Of a DNA stretch of 64,000 nt, positions 29,680 to 41,404 are shown piece after piece. The first letter of the stretch is position 1. The number at the start of each line of letters is the position of its first letter. The translations under genes and the position numbers were made by a program. The DNA is from Loripinus fragilis. Lineage: Eukaryota; Mollusca; Bivalvia; Lucinida; Lucinidae. The stretch covers positions 141,977,549 through 142,041,548 of the forward strand of contig OZ026515.1 of the NCBI GenBank assembly GCA_964019695.1, written 5' to 3'. The notes beneath the pieces were generated by a model. That model did no database searches and was not told the origin of the DNA. It was given only the letters and a program-made list of their open reading frames with translations.

Positions 29680-30575
29680 AGACCAACACGTAGGAGCTTG
29701 AAGTTTGGTTCTTATATCACCTATATAGCCTCAAAACCAAAAGCTCACGGTGTCATTACGTAGTAATGACCAGGAGTGAAACTAAGCTCTCGGTAGCCAT
29801 TCTGGCTCCAGTTTGCGGTCAGTCGGCAGTAAAAGTTGTGACGGCAACGTCAAAGTGTTCGATAACTTTTCCTCTACCTTATGATCAAGATGGCGACTTT
29901 AAGACAAAACAGGACAATGTCTGAAGTATGCTTTAAGTCGATATAGTACCGGAAAACCTATTTGTTAGGGCATAAACAATGAGACAATGATGTTTTCATC
30001 TATGGAATAAGCGCCAAGACGCTATAACTTGACGTTACACTTTGTATGCCAAATCGTGCTCGACGTCAACGTCACACGATCTTTGAAAAACAACGGTTTC
30101 AGTTTTGAATTTCCGCAAAGTTTATGAAAAACAGAACTTTTCGTGATAAGTAAATGTAAGGGTTTGATTTATTTAATATTCTGAACTCATTTAACTGATT
30201 GTTTCATTTTTTGGTTGAAGAGTTTGTAAGTTTTGAAATGTATTTTCTCCAAGTTTGACGAAGGCTCGGATTCACTGCCTCAAACTGGATACTGGAGCCG
30301 GAATGGCTACCGTTATTTTTTCCTTATTTTCAAACGCTCATTTTTTTACTCAGTGATATGTCAGAAAAAGTTATCCATGCCTCGCAGGACCTGTTGACAT
30401 AGTTTTTATGGTTAGGTGTTCAGCTTTTGCCAAAACCTCCTGGTAACGGCGATTCAAAGGTGCCTGAAATTTAGTTTCACTCCTGGGCATTACTACGTAA
30501 TGACATTGTGAGCTTTTGGTTTTGAGGCTATAGGGGTAATTTAAGGATCGAACTTCAAGCTCCTGTGGACCAACC
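29680..30575. mobile_element. ~0.9-kb long-TIR element
   Basis: The arms contain GAGCTTGAAG, then TATAGCCTCAAAACCAAAAG and CATTACGTAGTAATG, then GGAGTGAAACTAA, and are mirrored at about 30420-30575. Further inside, GGTAGCCATTCTGGCTCCAG (left) and its inverse (about 30295-30315) still pair, so the right arm appears to carry ~150 bp of extra sequence. No ORF is present. Confidence 0.78.
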
Positions 30576-30718
30576 TTCTAAAGTGATAAATGTTTTTGAG
30601 ATTTATATGAAATAGAAACTGCTATTTATTATCAGGGTAAGTTTCATAGCAATTGAGTGATTTTAGATTCCTCAGAAATTGTGTGTTCTGCATCCACCTC
30701 TCAGTTTCTATTTTTAGC

Positions 30719-32070
30719 TCACCTGTCACGTAGTGACAAGGTGAGCTTTTGTGATCGGTCTTTGTCGTCTGTCCGTCCATCGTCCGTTAACAATTGACTT
30801 AAATGACAACTCCTCCTAAACCCCTGGTCCAATTTTGAAATAATTTCACACAAATGATCCTTGGGAGGCCCTGAACCAAAATTGTTCAAATGGTTCTGGT
30901 CAGTTGCATTTCTAGGTCACAGAAGCTAAAAATAGATTTTAGAGATGAAAACTTTAAAAATCTTCTTCTCTTAAAACAGAAGGTCTGGGGCCTTGATATT
31001 TGGTATGTAGCACCACCTAGTGGACCTTTATCAAGTTTGATCAAACCGCCTAGAGCCTTGATAGTTGGTATGTAGCATCACCTAGTCAACTTCTACCATG
31101 TTTGTTAGAATTATAGCCCTGGGGCGGAAAATGGTCCCACCCTGGGGGTCAATTGTTTTACATAGGTTTATATAGGGAAAATGTGAAAAACTCTTCTTGT
31201 CTGAAACCACAAGGCCTAGAGCTTTGTTATGTAGTATCACCTAGTGGACCTCTAGGCTCTACCATTTGTTCAAATTATAGCCCTTGGGCCAAAAATGTCA
31301 TTGCCCCGGTGTCAAATGTTTTACATAGGCTTTTATAGGGAAAACGTGAAAAAAACCTTCATGTCTGAAACCACTTGGCCAAGAACCTTGATATTTGGTA
31401 TGTAGCATCACCTAGTGGACCTCTACCAAGTTTGTTCAAATTATAGCCCTTAGGCCAAAAATGGCCCCGCCCCGGGTCACATGTTCTACATTGGCTTATA
31501 TAGGGAAAATGTGAAAAAATCTTCTCGTCTGAAACCGTTCAAACCACAAGGCCTAGACTAGAGCCTTGATATTTGGTATGTAGCATCATATAGTGGACAT
31601 CTACCAATTTTGTTCAAATTATACCCCTTGGGCCAAGAATGTCCCCGTCGCGGGGGTCAAATGTTTTACATAGGCTTCTATAGGGAAAACGTAAAAAAAA
31701 AAACATGTCTGAAACCACATGGCCTAGAACCTTGATATTTGGTATGTAACATAAACTAGTAGACCTCTACCAATTTTGTTCAAATTATACCCCTGGGGTT
31801 AAAAATGGTCCCGCCCTGGGGGTCACATGTTTACATAGGCTTATATATGTAAACATGAAAAAACCTTCTGTCTGAAACCAGAAGGCCTAGAGGCATGATA
31901 TTAGGTATGTAGCATCACCTAGTGGACCTCTACCATGTTTGTTCAAGTTATAGCCCTAGGGCCAAAAAGGCCCTGATCCGGGGGTCAATTGTTTTACATA
32001 GGCTTATTAAGGGAAATGTGAAAAATCTACAGGTGAGTGATTCAGGGCCACTATGGCCCTCTTGTTTTTA
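30719..32070. repeat. tandem-core element with ~168-bp units and hairpin ends
   Basis: It starts with the hairpin GCTCACCTGTCACGTAGTGA, continues CTGTCCGTCCATCGTCCGTT, then holds about six to seven units marked by GGTATGTAGCATCACCTAGT, and ends AGGGCCACTATGGCCCTCTT. Unit landmarks lie near 31013, 31071, 31230, 31400, 31577, 31745 and 31905. It is the same architectural class as 281-1936, with unrelated units. It resembles repeats very common in bivalve genomes. Confidence 0.78.
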
Positions 32071-32879
32071 TTTACACAGGAGTACAGTTTCAGTCAAATA
32101 ATGAGTAAATGCAGTTGTAATATAAAAAAAAATGTTGTAAAGTTAAGAGTAGAAATGTCATTCATCCACAAATTACTTGTCACCCACAAAGTATATTGGA
32201 ATGGAAAGTTGTGCACTCATATCAGACTGTTTCACATGTGTGTATTTTAGAAGCTGGATTTCGTAAGCACAGTTTTCTTGTAGATTCACCTGAGATTTGT
32301 CCCCTCATTGTTGTTGATATTGTCTTTGTATAGGTAGTTATAAGTGTGTCTCTTGTCCTGTTACTTTCAATCTAAGAATTTGTGATATTGATTCTGATCC
32401 ACTGTAAATTCAGAAATTTTCGTGAGAATTTATTTTCGCAAATAATGTTAAAAGACATATTTGTGATGCTAGAATATTCACAACTTGTGCATGATATACA
32501 TACATCGGTAAACGGAGTAGTAATTTTCTCAATTTCGCAAAGATTTCATTTTGCAGATGGGAAGTTTCGCAAAAATAAAACACGAACATTTCTAAATTTA
32601 CAGTATCTATATGTATATGCTATATGTTTACATTGTAAATCTACTCACTTTATTTATAGTTTGTATGTTGATCATGATCTAATGTTTTGTATTTCTCACT
32701 CTGATTCCTCTATATTTTACTTTTGATTGTTTTTTGCCTACTATATTTATTCATGTAATAAGGCAGTGTTTCCCTTTAAATAACAATCCTACAAATCTAG
32801 ATTGATCTAGATTTATGAATTGTTTTATGAGAGAAAATCACTCCTTAAATCTGTATTAAATGAGACTGATTCAAGGATA
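32071..32879. other. unassigned intergenic sequence
   Basis: The region is AT-rich. The 114-codon frame at 32382-32726 (+) has no recognisable domain, and its first part reads like a dispersed TTTTCGTGAGAATTTATTTT repeat. Confidence 0.3.
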
Positions 32880-33400
32880 TTTTTACAGTTGAATCACTTT
32901 TTAACAGCTGTATGTTACAAGACTGGTTTATAGTTTAAGGGTATTTTATCAGTGTAATCACCCTTCTTTAAATAGTAGCTGAATCATACGAGACTTATTT
33001 ATAGTGTTATGCTATTGTTTTCTGTGGAATGACCCTGTCTTATAGCTGAGTGTTACAAGACTTGAGTTATAGTTTAAGGGTATTTTTTCTGTGGAATGAC
33101 CCCATCTTTAAGTGAGTTATACAAGACTTGAGTTATAGTTAATGGGTATTTTTGCTGTGGAATCGCCCTGTCTAAAAGGTGAATGTTACAAAACTGATAT
33201 TCATTTTAAGGGTATTTTTGCTGTGGAAATACCGATGTATACATAACTGATAAAAGTTTAAGGGTATTTTTGCTGTGGAAATACCCTGTGTCTTATAGCT
33301 TGATAAATAGTTTAAGGGTATTTTTGCGGGGAAAGCTGAATGTTCCAAGACTGAATGGTAGTTAAACGGCAGTTCGAGCAGTGGAATCACTGTCTTACAA
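32880..33400. repeat. degenerate ~60-75-bp minisatellite
   Basis: Units of the form AGTTTAAGGGTATTTTTGCT, GTGGAATNACCCTGTCTTA and GCTGAATGTTACAAGACTG recur about eight times. Confidence 0.82.
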
Positions 33401-33970
33401 CTGAATAAGCGAGGTACACACACTATGTTGTCATACTGGTGCTAGCATTTATCAAACTCAACTGATGTAAAGGTTATTCAAAAATGGGCTCAGCTGTTTA
33501 AAGCAAACAAACCTGTTTAGAAGCTGACAAGTTCAAGTTTTATTTAACTACTAACTGGTAAGACAAATGCACAAATATTTTTTTGTATATAAAATGTGGG
33601 TAGGTATTGCAACACAAAACAAACTCATTTTTTCTGCAAATGATATTGATGTATTCAGACTTTGGGTAATCATAATCTGTAATCATGATTACTTGTAATT
33701 GATTACTTTTTTCAGTAATAATAAAGTAATCTGTAATTGTGGATTTTTATGATAATCCATTTCATTGTGAAATAGCCTGTAATCATGATTACGTTGCAAT
33801 TACTTTATGATTACTTTTGCTTTTTTACCGAAAAAAAAAATGGTTTAAAAACTGATGTAAATTGTACAATACATACAATAAGTATGGAATTGTTAATTTT
33901 GTATTTCAAAGGGTAACAGGTCACAATTTCAATAAAATGATGTATTTCTGTCCCTTACGATTGTTTTTAT
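33401..33970. repeat. TAATC/GATTA-rich patch in unassigned sequence
   Basis: Between about 33660 and 33815 GTAATCATGATTAC occurs twice (33679-33692 and about 33779-33792), among many further TAATC or GATTA words. The rest holds nothing I recognise. Confidence 0.55.
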
Positions 33971-34028
33971 CTTTACAAACAGTGCAGACCCTGATAAAAT
34001 GCCACCTTATTAGGCGTTTCATCTGGGA
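33971..34028. repeat. short AAACAGTG palindrome, copy 6, right arm truncated
   Basis: TTTACAAACAGTGCAGACCC is present, with an inner pair AAAATGCC / GGCGTTTC; the outer right arm is lost. Confidence 0.6.
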
Positions 34029-35023
34029 GACAGATATAAGCAAATAAAATGTAGGTTCTGAATAATGACTTTCTGCCTAAAATATAATGAGGATCAAAAA
34101 AAGTTGTAATTACCAATTAAACACATTCTAAAGTTTAATGATGTGCACAAAAAATGGCAATTATAGGTGTTTATGTAAACTTAAAACATGTGAGTCAAAT
34201 TTAATGATTAACATGTGAATTTTAGTGTTAAGTCAAATATTTTCTTGTAAGTGATCAAGTGGCCTAAATGTTAATGATTAGTGATTTTCAGACACCCCAA
34301 CCCGCCATCCATGCTCTGGTTTATGTTTTAAGCCTCCATATTCAGAAATACCTACAAATCTGTTTTAAATGATGCTGGTGCCATCAGGAAGGACCTGCTA
34401 CTGACCAGTCCTGTAAAGTTTTATGGAAATTGGGCCAGTGACCATTGTTTTGTTCAAGGGGTAAAACACAAATAAAACTCTCTTTAGTGACATCCAACAG
34501 ATTCTCTTGTTTATATCATACCCTTATCTTCATTTTCACAGCACTACCAAATATATCTGTAATATTAATGTAAAAATTTACAAGCCAGCTTGTATGGAAA
34601 ATGGTACTTAGTACATACATGCATAAAGTTATTAACCCTCTACCTCATAGTGGAGCCTTTTAACGCTTTCTCAAACATAGCAGATCCAGAGCTGCCTGAT
34701 CAGGGTCTACTTTGTTTAAGGAAATATGATTAGATATGATTCTACACTAGTGGACCTGAAATGTAATTTCTTTGTTCTATGTACCAACGTTAAAGTCTAT
34801 TTATATGATTATGCATAGTGGGTGGAGCTTAGCATGAATATTCATGAAGGAAAGGGTTGAAACCTGAATGAACCTATTTGGTCTGAATCTTTGCTTACTT
34901 TCATACTTTATGTGGTTGATCAATGAAGGCTCTGGCAAGTCTGCACTGATGTGTTTGCTGGTCTGAGTCTGTTGGCATATGTTCTAAGTACCAACTCTTA
35001 TGAATTGACCCGTATAATATTTA
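34029..35023. other. unassigned intergenic sequence
   Basis: No coding exon is seen. A further eroded palindrome copy is listed at 34674-34719. Confidence 0.3.
34674..34719. repeat. short AAACAGTG palindrome, copy 7, eroded
   Basis: CAAACATAGCAGATCC faces CAGGGTCTACTTTGTTTA. Confidence 0.5.
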
Positions 35024-35224
35024 GGCCTCAATGCGAGAAAACCTGACTTTGTGCATCAGCACAGTCTGATCAGCACCTTTGTTTTTCACAATCTGGAAAG
35101 TATAGTAGTCAAACTTGCACCATGCAAGATTTCAATATTCTAGCTAGTCTTTATAGCAGGACACTGGTGTGTATTATACTTGATTAGAATCCCTGAAGAC
35201 AGGTTTTCTCGCAATGTCGCCCTT
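35024..35224. mobile_element. GAGAAAACCTGAC TIR element, second full copy
   Basis: GGCCTCAATGCGAGAAAACC is mirrored by GACAGGTTTTCTCGCAATGT. It has the same body motif, CAGTCTGATCAGCACC, as 27983-28209. Confidence 0.75.
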
Positions 35225-35449
35225 ATTGGAATGTGTTACTGTGTATTCCATTACGGTTTCAATCACAGGCAGGATAATCTGTAGTCCTTTCTTGATTTAA
35301 ACCCTTTGTGCACTAATGGATTCTTCTCTCTGGTTTGATACAATGAACATGGGATGATCCATGATAATCCATGATATATATGGAGGGGTCACATGTTATA
35401 ATTTCCAAAAAAAAAAATATATTTCTCTCTCTGAAGACCGTTTTTGTCT

Positions 35450-35520
35450 TAGCAAACAGTGTAGATTCTGATAAAGTGCCACATTATACAGATTTATCTG
35501 GGTCTTCACCGTTTGCCAAA
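35450..35520. repeat. short AAACAGTG palindrome, copy 8
   Basis: AGCAAACAGTGTAGATTCTG faces GGGTCTTCACCGTTTGCC. It belongs to a longer repeat (about 35320-35560) shared with 24400-24790. Confidence 0.72.
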
Positions 35521-35722
35521 ATACACATTTAGGAATCGCTAATATACAAAGGGTTAATTCCTGGGTACATTTGTTAACAGTGTAGACCTAGATGAGAAAA
35601 GAAACAAACTGGAAATATATCCTATGACTTGGTAAAGTATGGACCAGGTTGCGAGAAAACCTGCAAATAACAAAAACACAGATCATCCACTCAGTCCTTT
35701 CTTATTAACTCTTTGGAATGTA

Positions 35723-36375
35723 TATAGAGGATCTTACATGAGTGCTCATGTTTTATTGAATTTATTAAACGAGTTGAGGAAAAGGGATAAAATGCGAGGC
35801 TTTTTCGCAACTAGTTTAATAAATTCAATAATACAGGAGCACGAATATAAGATTCTATTTATCATATGACATTAAAACTATTTTAAAATCCCATTTTTTA
35901 CCGTGAAAATGTTAGGGGATTGCCCTATGCGTGACGTTAAAAGTGTCATTTCATAACGTTTCCTGAAAACCTGTAAACCACTAGTGGATCAATTTTAATG
36001 CATGCCGTTATTTTTACTCCCAGGCCCGACGTCATATGATAAATTATTTTATCATATGACGTTGTGTCTGGGAGTGATATAATGACATGCATAAAAATCA
36101 ATAAACCACTAGTTGTTTACAGGTTTTGGTAATGCTATGTAATGACGCCCATAATAATGTCAAAATCTTACTGTGTCCACGTAAATTTAAATGAAGTTTT
36201 ATAATCATATGATAAATAGAATCTAACATTGATGCTCCTGTATTATTGAATTTATTAAATTCATTGCCAAAAGAGGAATGAAATACTCGGCAAGCCGCAC
36301 ATTTTATCTCATTTTCCCAACTTGTTTAATAAATTAAAAAACAACAACATTAGCATACATGTTAGATCCTCTATA
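35723..36375. mobile_element. 653-bp palindromic foldback element
   Basis: The two ~325-bp arms meet at about 36045/36046 inside GTCATATGAT...ATCATATGAC. The ends are TATAGAGGATC and GATCCTCTATA. The arms share ACTCCCAG, CCACTAGT, TAGATTCTATTTATCATATG and TTATTGAATTTATTAAA blocks. It has no spacer and no coding capacity. Confidence 0.85.
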
Positions 36376-36485
36376 AAACTTGCTACATGCAAAAAAAATT
36401 ATTCCAGTTCCGTTCTGAGACTGAGCAACCTGGTATGAGCCTTACCTGGTTGCAAATCAGAAGATAGGCCCCAAGGTTATAAAAC

Positions 36486-36690
36486 CTTTTTCATGCTCAA
36501 CTCAACTGAGCACGAAATTTCAACTGCTCATTAAGACTAAAATACCGACAAATAAAGAAGCTCCTTGCCTTGAGTCTCTCAGATTTTGTATTTATCATGC
36601 TTATAAATGTTAAAATGCCAACAATTGTTGGCATTTCAACATTTAGGAGCAGGATAAATTTCGTGCTCAGCTGAGTTGAGTATGAAAAAA
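36486..36690. mobile_element. small TIR element, ~205 bp
   Basis: TTTTTCATGCTCAACTCAAC and GAGCACGAAATTT are mirrored by AAATTTCGTGCTC and GAGTTGAGTATGAAAAA. An inner palindrome, AATGCCAACAATTGTTGGCATT, lies near 36615. Confidence 0.75.
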
Positions 36691-37227
36691 GTCGGGCCAG
36701 GTTTTCTCATGATGGAGCCCATGAATAATGGGCTATTCCAATTTCATTGTAACCCAACAAGAAGAAAGAATCCACTAGTAAAGAAAAGTTTAATTTTATT
36801 GTTCCATCTTTATTTGCATTTATTTGTATGTACTTGTTGATATCAATATATTTTCTTCTTGTCTATCTTTGTTTCTTTCCCTGAACAAAAAACTGGAACA
36901 TTTTTCAGCTCTATTTATTTTAACCCTTTTCCAGCCAATATTTTTGTCCTGAAAATGTAGTCTACTTTTACGTGTGTTGCATATATTCAAGAACACTTCA
37001 GACTAGTATGCTCACCTGAGCCAAAGGCTTATGTGAGGTATAAGTATGCCAATGGTCTGTTGTAGTTGTCGTCCATCCACATTTTATCTCACCTAAGGTA
37101 AGCTATTGTGATCATTGAATGTCGGTTGTGTTATGGGCCAGGCACTCTCACCAATATATCTACATAAGGTAGATTTCGTATAGCTTCTAGTATATAATCA
37201 ATCTCTGACAACTGCGTCAGAGAGTCG
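36691..37227. other. unassigned intergenic sequence
   Basis: A fragment of the GAGAAAACCTG family (AGGTTTTCTCATGATGG) lies near 36709. Nothing else is supported. Confidence 0.3.
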
Positions 37228-37430
37228 ACTCTTTGGCTCAGTGGTTAGAGCATTGGTTTCTTAACGGGGCGACCCAGGTTCGATTCCCAGCAAAGGCATG
37301 GGAAATTTTCAGCTATGCTTTACTTTGTTACGGCTACCATGTCGTAAGAGTTGTTTGCTTCAAAGTGAGTCATTTGCTTCAAAGGACATTTCCTGCTAAA
37401 CGACTTACTGGAATTTGACTGAACCCATAT
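37228..37430 (+). mobile_element. tRNA-derived SINE (second type)
   Basis: CTTTGGCTCAGTGGTTAGAG (A box) and GGTTCGATTCCC (B box) lie in a tRNA-like head ending GCAAAGGC. A ~110-bp body follows, which abuts tail copy C of the Penelope-like element. The anticodon stem does not pair well, so I call a SINE and not a tRNA gene. Confidence 0.6.
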
Positions 37431-37852
37431 ATCTTTGCTTTATCTCCTTTTTATATCTTGATTTATATGTTCTTGAATATGATGCACTGATAAGTTAGGG
37501 GTCTTTCATGCAAACCAAACATCTTTATGTCTTGATCCACATCTGAACTAAGGGTGAGGTTCGTTCACCGTTAAGCTGGTTTTAGCCTCCAGTAAAATAT
37601 TTTACTGACCGTTCCAAGGCGGTGCTTCTTTGTGGATCATTTATGTTTTTCTGTCTAGTTTTGTTATGCTTTCATGCATGTCTGTTTGTTGATGCCTTGT
37701 GATCACCTGCTGGGAAAGGGCTGACGGCTTGGCTCTCGTTTGTGATGTCTAATTGTGAGTTTGTTACTTTCCCATTGGTATCCTGGATCAGATGTGGTAC
37801 TTGATTGTATCGATTCCTGATCTTTGCCCTCTTTCTAACTTTGTCTCAGCAT
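37431..37852 (+). mobile_element. Penelope-like element 3'-end copy (tail copy C)
   Basis: This is the reverse complement of 38539-38970 in the landmarks CCAGTAAAATATTTTACTGA, GGTCACCTGCTGGGAAAGGG-type sequence and CGATTCCTGATCTTTGCC. Confidence 0.82.
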
Positions 37853-37974
37853 TAATTTGTTATTTATTTTTGTGTAATATTATATTTTAGAACTATTTAA
37901 AACAAGTTAATTCATATTTTTTATCTATTTGGTCAACGTTATAGGTTTCAAAACTCATTAGCAAAGGTACCTAG

Positions 37975-38160
37975 TCTGGATCATTTATGTTATTTCTGTC
38001 TTGTTTTTGTTATACTTTTGTGTGCATCTGTTTGTTGATGCCGTATGGTCACCTGCTGGGAAAGGGCTCTCGTTTGTGATATCTAATTGTGACATTGTCA
38101 CTTTCCCATTGGTATCCTGGGGTCAGGTGTGGTTCTTGATTGTATCGATTCCTGATCTTG
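37975..38160 (+). mobile_element. Penelope-like element 3'-end copy (tail copy D), shorter
   Basis: It starts later in the unit (GGATCATTTATGTTATTTCT) and ends at the same CGATTCCTGATCTT terminus. This is the pattern of 5' truncation. Confidence 0.8.
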
Positions 38161-38538
38161 GGGGAGGGGGGTGGTTTTAGAGCATGCCATAGCACTAACA
38201 TGAACTCTAAAGACATGCATTGTTTCTCCCAAAATTCAAGTTATATAGCTGAAGACCCTTTATTTGCAGCACCAAGCTGTACGCACATGCACTTTTTCAA
38301 AATCCTTATAACGGCCAGAAATTACCTTACCTTAGGCCTAGGTCAAGACAATTTCTGGTTATCTTGTAGACTCGTATAACATGTAGGCTCTGCTATGCGA
38401 CAAGCAATGTCATGTTCTCATGATTTAAGCTATCCAGTTCATGAAATATGTAAGTGCAGTGCAGTGGCGCATAGATGTAAGCATTTACCTCTCGCACAAA
38501 GAATGAATATAAAGTAAAGGCCAAGTACAAACTTAAAA
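38161..38538. other. spacer between inverted tail copies
   Basis: No gene is supported; the 79-codon frame 38140-38379 shows no domain. Confidence 0.3.
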
Positions 38539-40600
38539 GTAAGAAAGGGTACAAAGATCAGGAATCGATGCAATCAAGTACCACACCTGACCCAGGATAC
38601 CAATGGGAAAGTGACAAACTCACAGTTAGACACCACAAATGAGAGCCAAGAGGTCAGCCCTTTCCCAGCAGGTGACCACAAAGCACATATGAACAGACGT
38701 GCACAAAGACATAGCAAACACAAGACAGAACAAAAACATAAAAGATCCACAAAAGAAGTACCGCCTTGGAACGGTCAGTAAAACATTTTACTGGAGGGCT
38801 TAAACTGGTTTCACGGCGCGCCAACCTCACCCTTAATTAAGATGTGGATCAAGACACATAGATATTTGGTTTGCATGAAAGACCCCTAACTTATCAATGC
38901 ATCATCTCCTAAAACATATAAATCAAGATATAACAAGGAGACAAAGCAAAGATAAGGACTCAACAGTAAATAAAACTGAATACTGGAGCAAAAGAAATCC
39001 AACAGGTAAACCCCGGAGTGCCCGACAAACAGCCAAAGCATCAGGCCCCTACCATCTCATCAATAGATAAGTCTTTAAGTCGGAACCATCATAGAGTCTG
39101 AAGTCCGACCCACCGGCGTGCAATTAAAGAGGAAAGCAAAGTTGCCAACCATGATAGGGTTGACCACCAAGCATGCAGTCTGTTGCAATACATTAATGTT
39201 ATAGCCAATCTTTTTATAATGGGAAATTATTGTAATGAACTGCGTTGAAAAATTATTAGAGCCAACAATCTTCTTCAATTTTTACACCAAGTCACCATAG
39301 AAATCAGGTTACTAAAGTCCTTGGCGCAAGAGAGATTTAAGTCCAACTTGGAATTCAGAAATCAAATCATAGTATCGTCTATAAAATTAAGAAAAAGTTT
39401 TGCGAAGTTTATGATACCGATAGCCTTGTTTAAGAAGTTTCTGAGTTAACAATTTATTGCGAGTGTTGAAGTCAGCAACATAGCTAGATGCTCTGGCAAA
39501 ATGAATGAGTTGAGAGATATATACTCCGTAGGATGTAGAACGAGGAACATCACCATCTAAAAATGGGAAATTGACAATTTCAAAATCAAAGCCGTCACGT
39601 TGATCATAAATTTTGGTAGAAACAATATCATTAGAAATTGACAAATGCAAGTCTAAAAATGTGGCTTCCTTATCAGAGGTATTGGCAATATTCAGTTGGA
39701 GCTCTGAAGGGTATATTTGACTAACCATATTGTCAAAATAAACATTATTAATATTTAATATATCGTCCAAATATCTGGGTGTAGTGTTAAACGCATCAAT
39801 AACATCAGCCTGCTTATCATCAGAAAGAGCACGGATGTATACTACGGTAGTATACATCCGTGGAAAGAGATATCATAAAGTCCCTCTCATAACAAAACAG
39901 GAATAAATCTGCAACCAGGGAGCACAATTAGTGCCCATAGGAATCCAAACTACTTGTCTATATAGCTTGGTGCCAAATCGAATAAAAATGTTGTCCAACA
40001 AAAAGGTCAGCGCATCACATACATTTTCACACGACCATGCATGATATTTTTTAGGTTTTTCTGAAGTAAAAAATGCATTTCTGTCATTGCAGGCAAGGTA
40101 AGGAGAGCCTTCTCTCTGGAAGGTTCTTTCAATAAGATCAATAAATTTACCTTTAATTAAATTATGAGGTAAAGTAGTGTAAAGAGTAGAAAAAAATCAT
40201 AAGTAGACAAACTGGTCGCATTGAAATCTCTAGCTTTAAGTTTATCTAAAATTTCACCTGAATTTTTAATAGACCAAAATAAGTTTTTACCAGATCTCTC
40301 ATATACTTTTTCACAATACTTGATAACATGTTTTTTAACAGCTGTAAGACACGAGGTTAACAATTTAGAATGTTCTGTTGTCGTACAAGAACTAGAATTA
40401 GCAATAAATCTTGCTTTATAGGGTTTTTATGGAGTTTAGGTAACCAGTACAACGTAGGAACTTTGTCTTGATTTTCTTTAGCTTTGACACCAAAATGTAG
40501 GGCTGTATGACAACCATGCCCATCAACAATCGCTCTCTGACTTAAAGAAGGCTGCAGTTTATAGGCATTAGCTAGCTTTATTTACCCACTAGATAGCTTT
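38539..40600 (-). mobile_element. Penelope-like retroelement, decayed (copy B, with coding region)
   Basis: In minus sense the block runs from a PKLHK-type motif (YWLPKLHKNP, about 40440-40470) through reverse transcriptase motifs (RYLDDILNI, then EATFLDLHLSI), then a 3' UTR that includes the dispersed tail sequence, ending near 38539. PKLHK, DFSTLYT-like and RYLDD motifs fit Penelope-like elements; I see no GIY-YIG endonuclease. The 5' end and any pseudo-LTR were not resolved. Confidence 0.7.
39387..40480 (-). pseudogene. Penelope-like reverse transcriptase, frameshifted
   Basis: The longest intact piece, 39857-39387, covers RYLDDILNI to the C-terminal ...QGYRYHKLRKTFS. Upstream, 40363-40157 reads KKHVIKYCEKVYERSGKNLF, then loses frame in a T run near 40191. 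A third frame gives the GTNCAPLVADLF motif (about 39930). A further frameshift separates the PKLHK motif. The enzyme would prime reverse transcription of its own RNA; this copy cannot. Confidence 0.72.
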
Positions 40601-41404
40601 GTATGCGTGATTTAAGATGGATTTTACACATATGTGTTGAATACCACAGTCTCATGAACTGGCTAAATTGTGATCTTTGGTGAACTAGGCATGCACTATT
40701 TATTAATTAGCTAATTAAGTGAAATATCATTTTTATGCTAGATTGTTAATTTAGATCTTTCGGAACATGCGGAATCAATAGGAGATAATCAGGCTTTTAG
40801 ACTTTCCCGTCTAGAAGGAGACAGTTCTTACCTATAACCTGGCCTATTGGAGCGTGATAGAGATACACATCCATCCAGACATGTTGAAGCATGCTGCAGA
40901 AAGGGATCTGTATCCCTAGCCTGTCATACCAGGCTAGAAGTATTAATATGTACCCATAGACTATGCCTTAGGAGAAACCACAACTGCAAGCGTGTCACAT
41001 TGTACTTTCAATATTCAACAAAGTGGGTATATGCCAAGTTTCCATATTTTAGAAATAAAATTTCTAACATATTTAAATGTTATCCTACAAAATATCGAAA
41101 CCCCTTTATAATATTATCAGGACACTCTAAACAGCATGTCTAGAACATGGAATACAGATCTGAGAATCAGTTTTTGCGACACGCGATACAAAACAATTTT
41201 TGACCCCTCTATAATTGCAATTACAAAGAACTTTTTTTTAGAAATATTAATAAAATCTGAAACGAATTAATCATGAAATATTTATAATGCAGCTTTAGTC
41301 ATTTCAATCAATGTTTATGGTATTTGTTTATGAAATGGTACAGCCGTAGCATTTAAAATCGAAAGTAAAATAATGATTTTCTAAGAATAAATGTGAAAAT
41401 AATA
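40601..41404. other. unassigned intergenic sequence
   Basis: The 98-codon frame at 40847-41143 (+) has no recognisable domain. AT content rises towards the next element. Confidence 0.3.

Noticed and set aside
37228..37300. tRNA gene
   Set aside because: The A and B boxes are good, but the anticodon stem does not pair and the acceptor stem is imperfect. A SINE head is the better reading.
40847..41143. 98-codon frame as a small secreted cysteine protein
   Set aside because: There is no signal peptide and the cysteines do not form a known spacing. The surrounding DNA looks non-coding.
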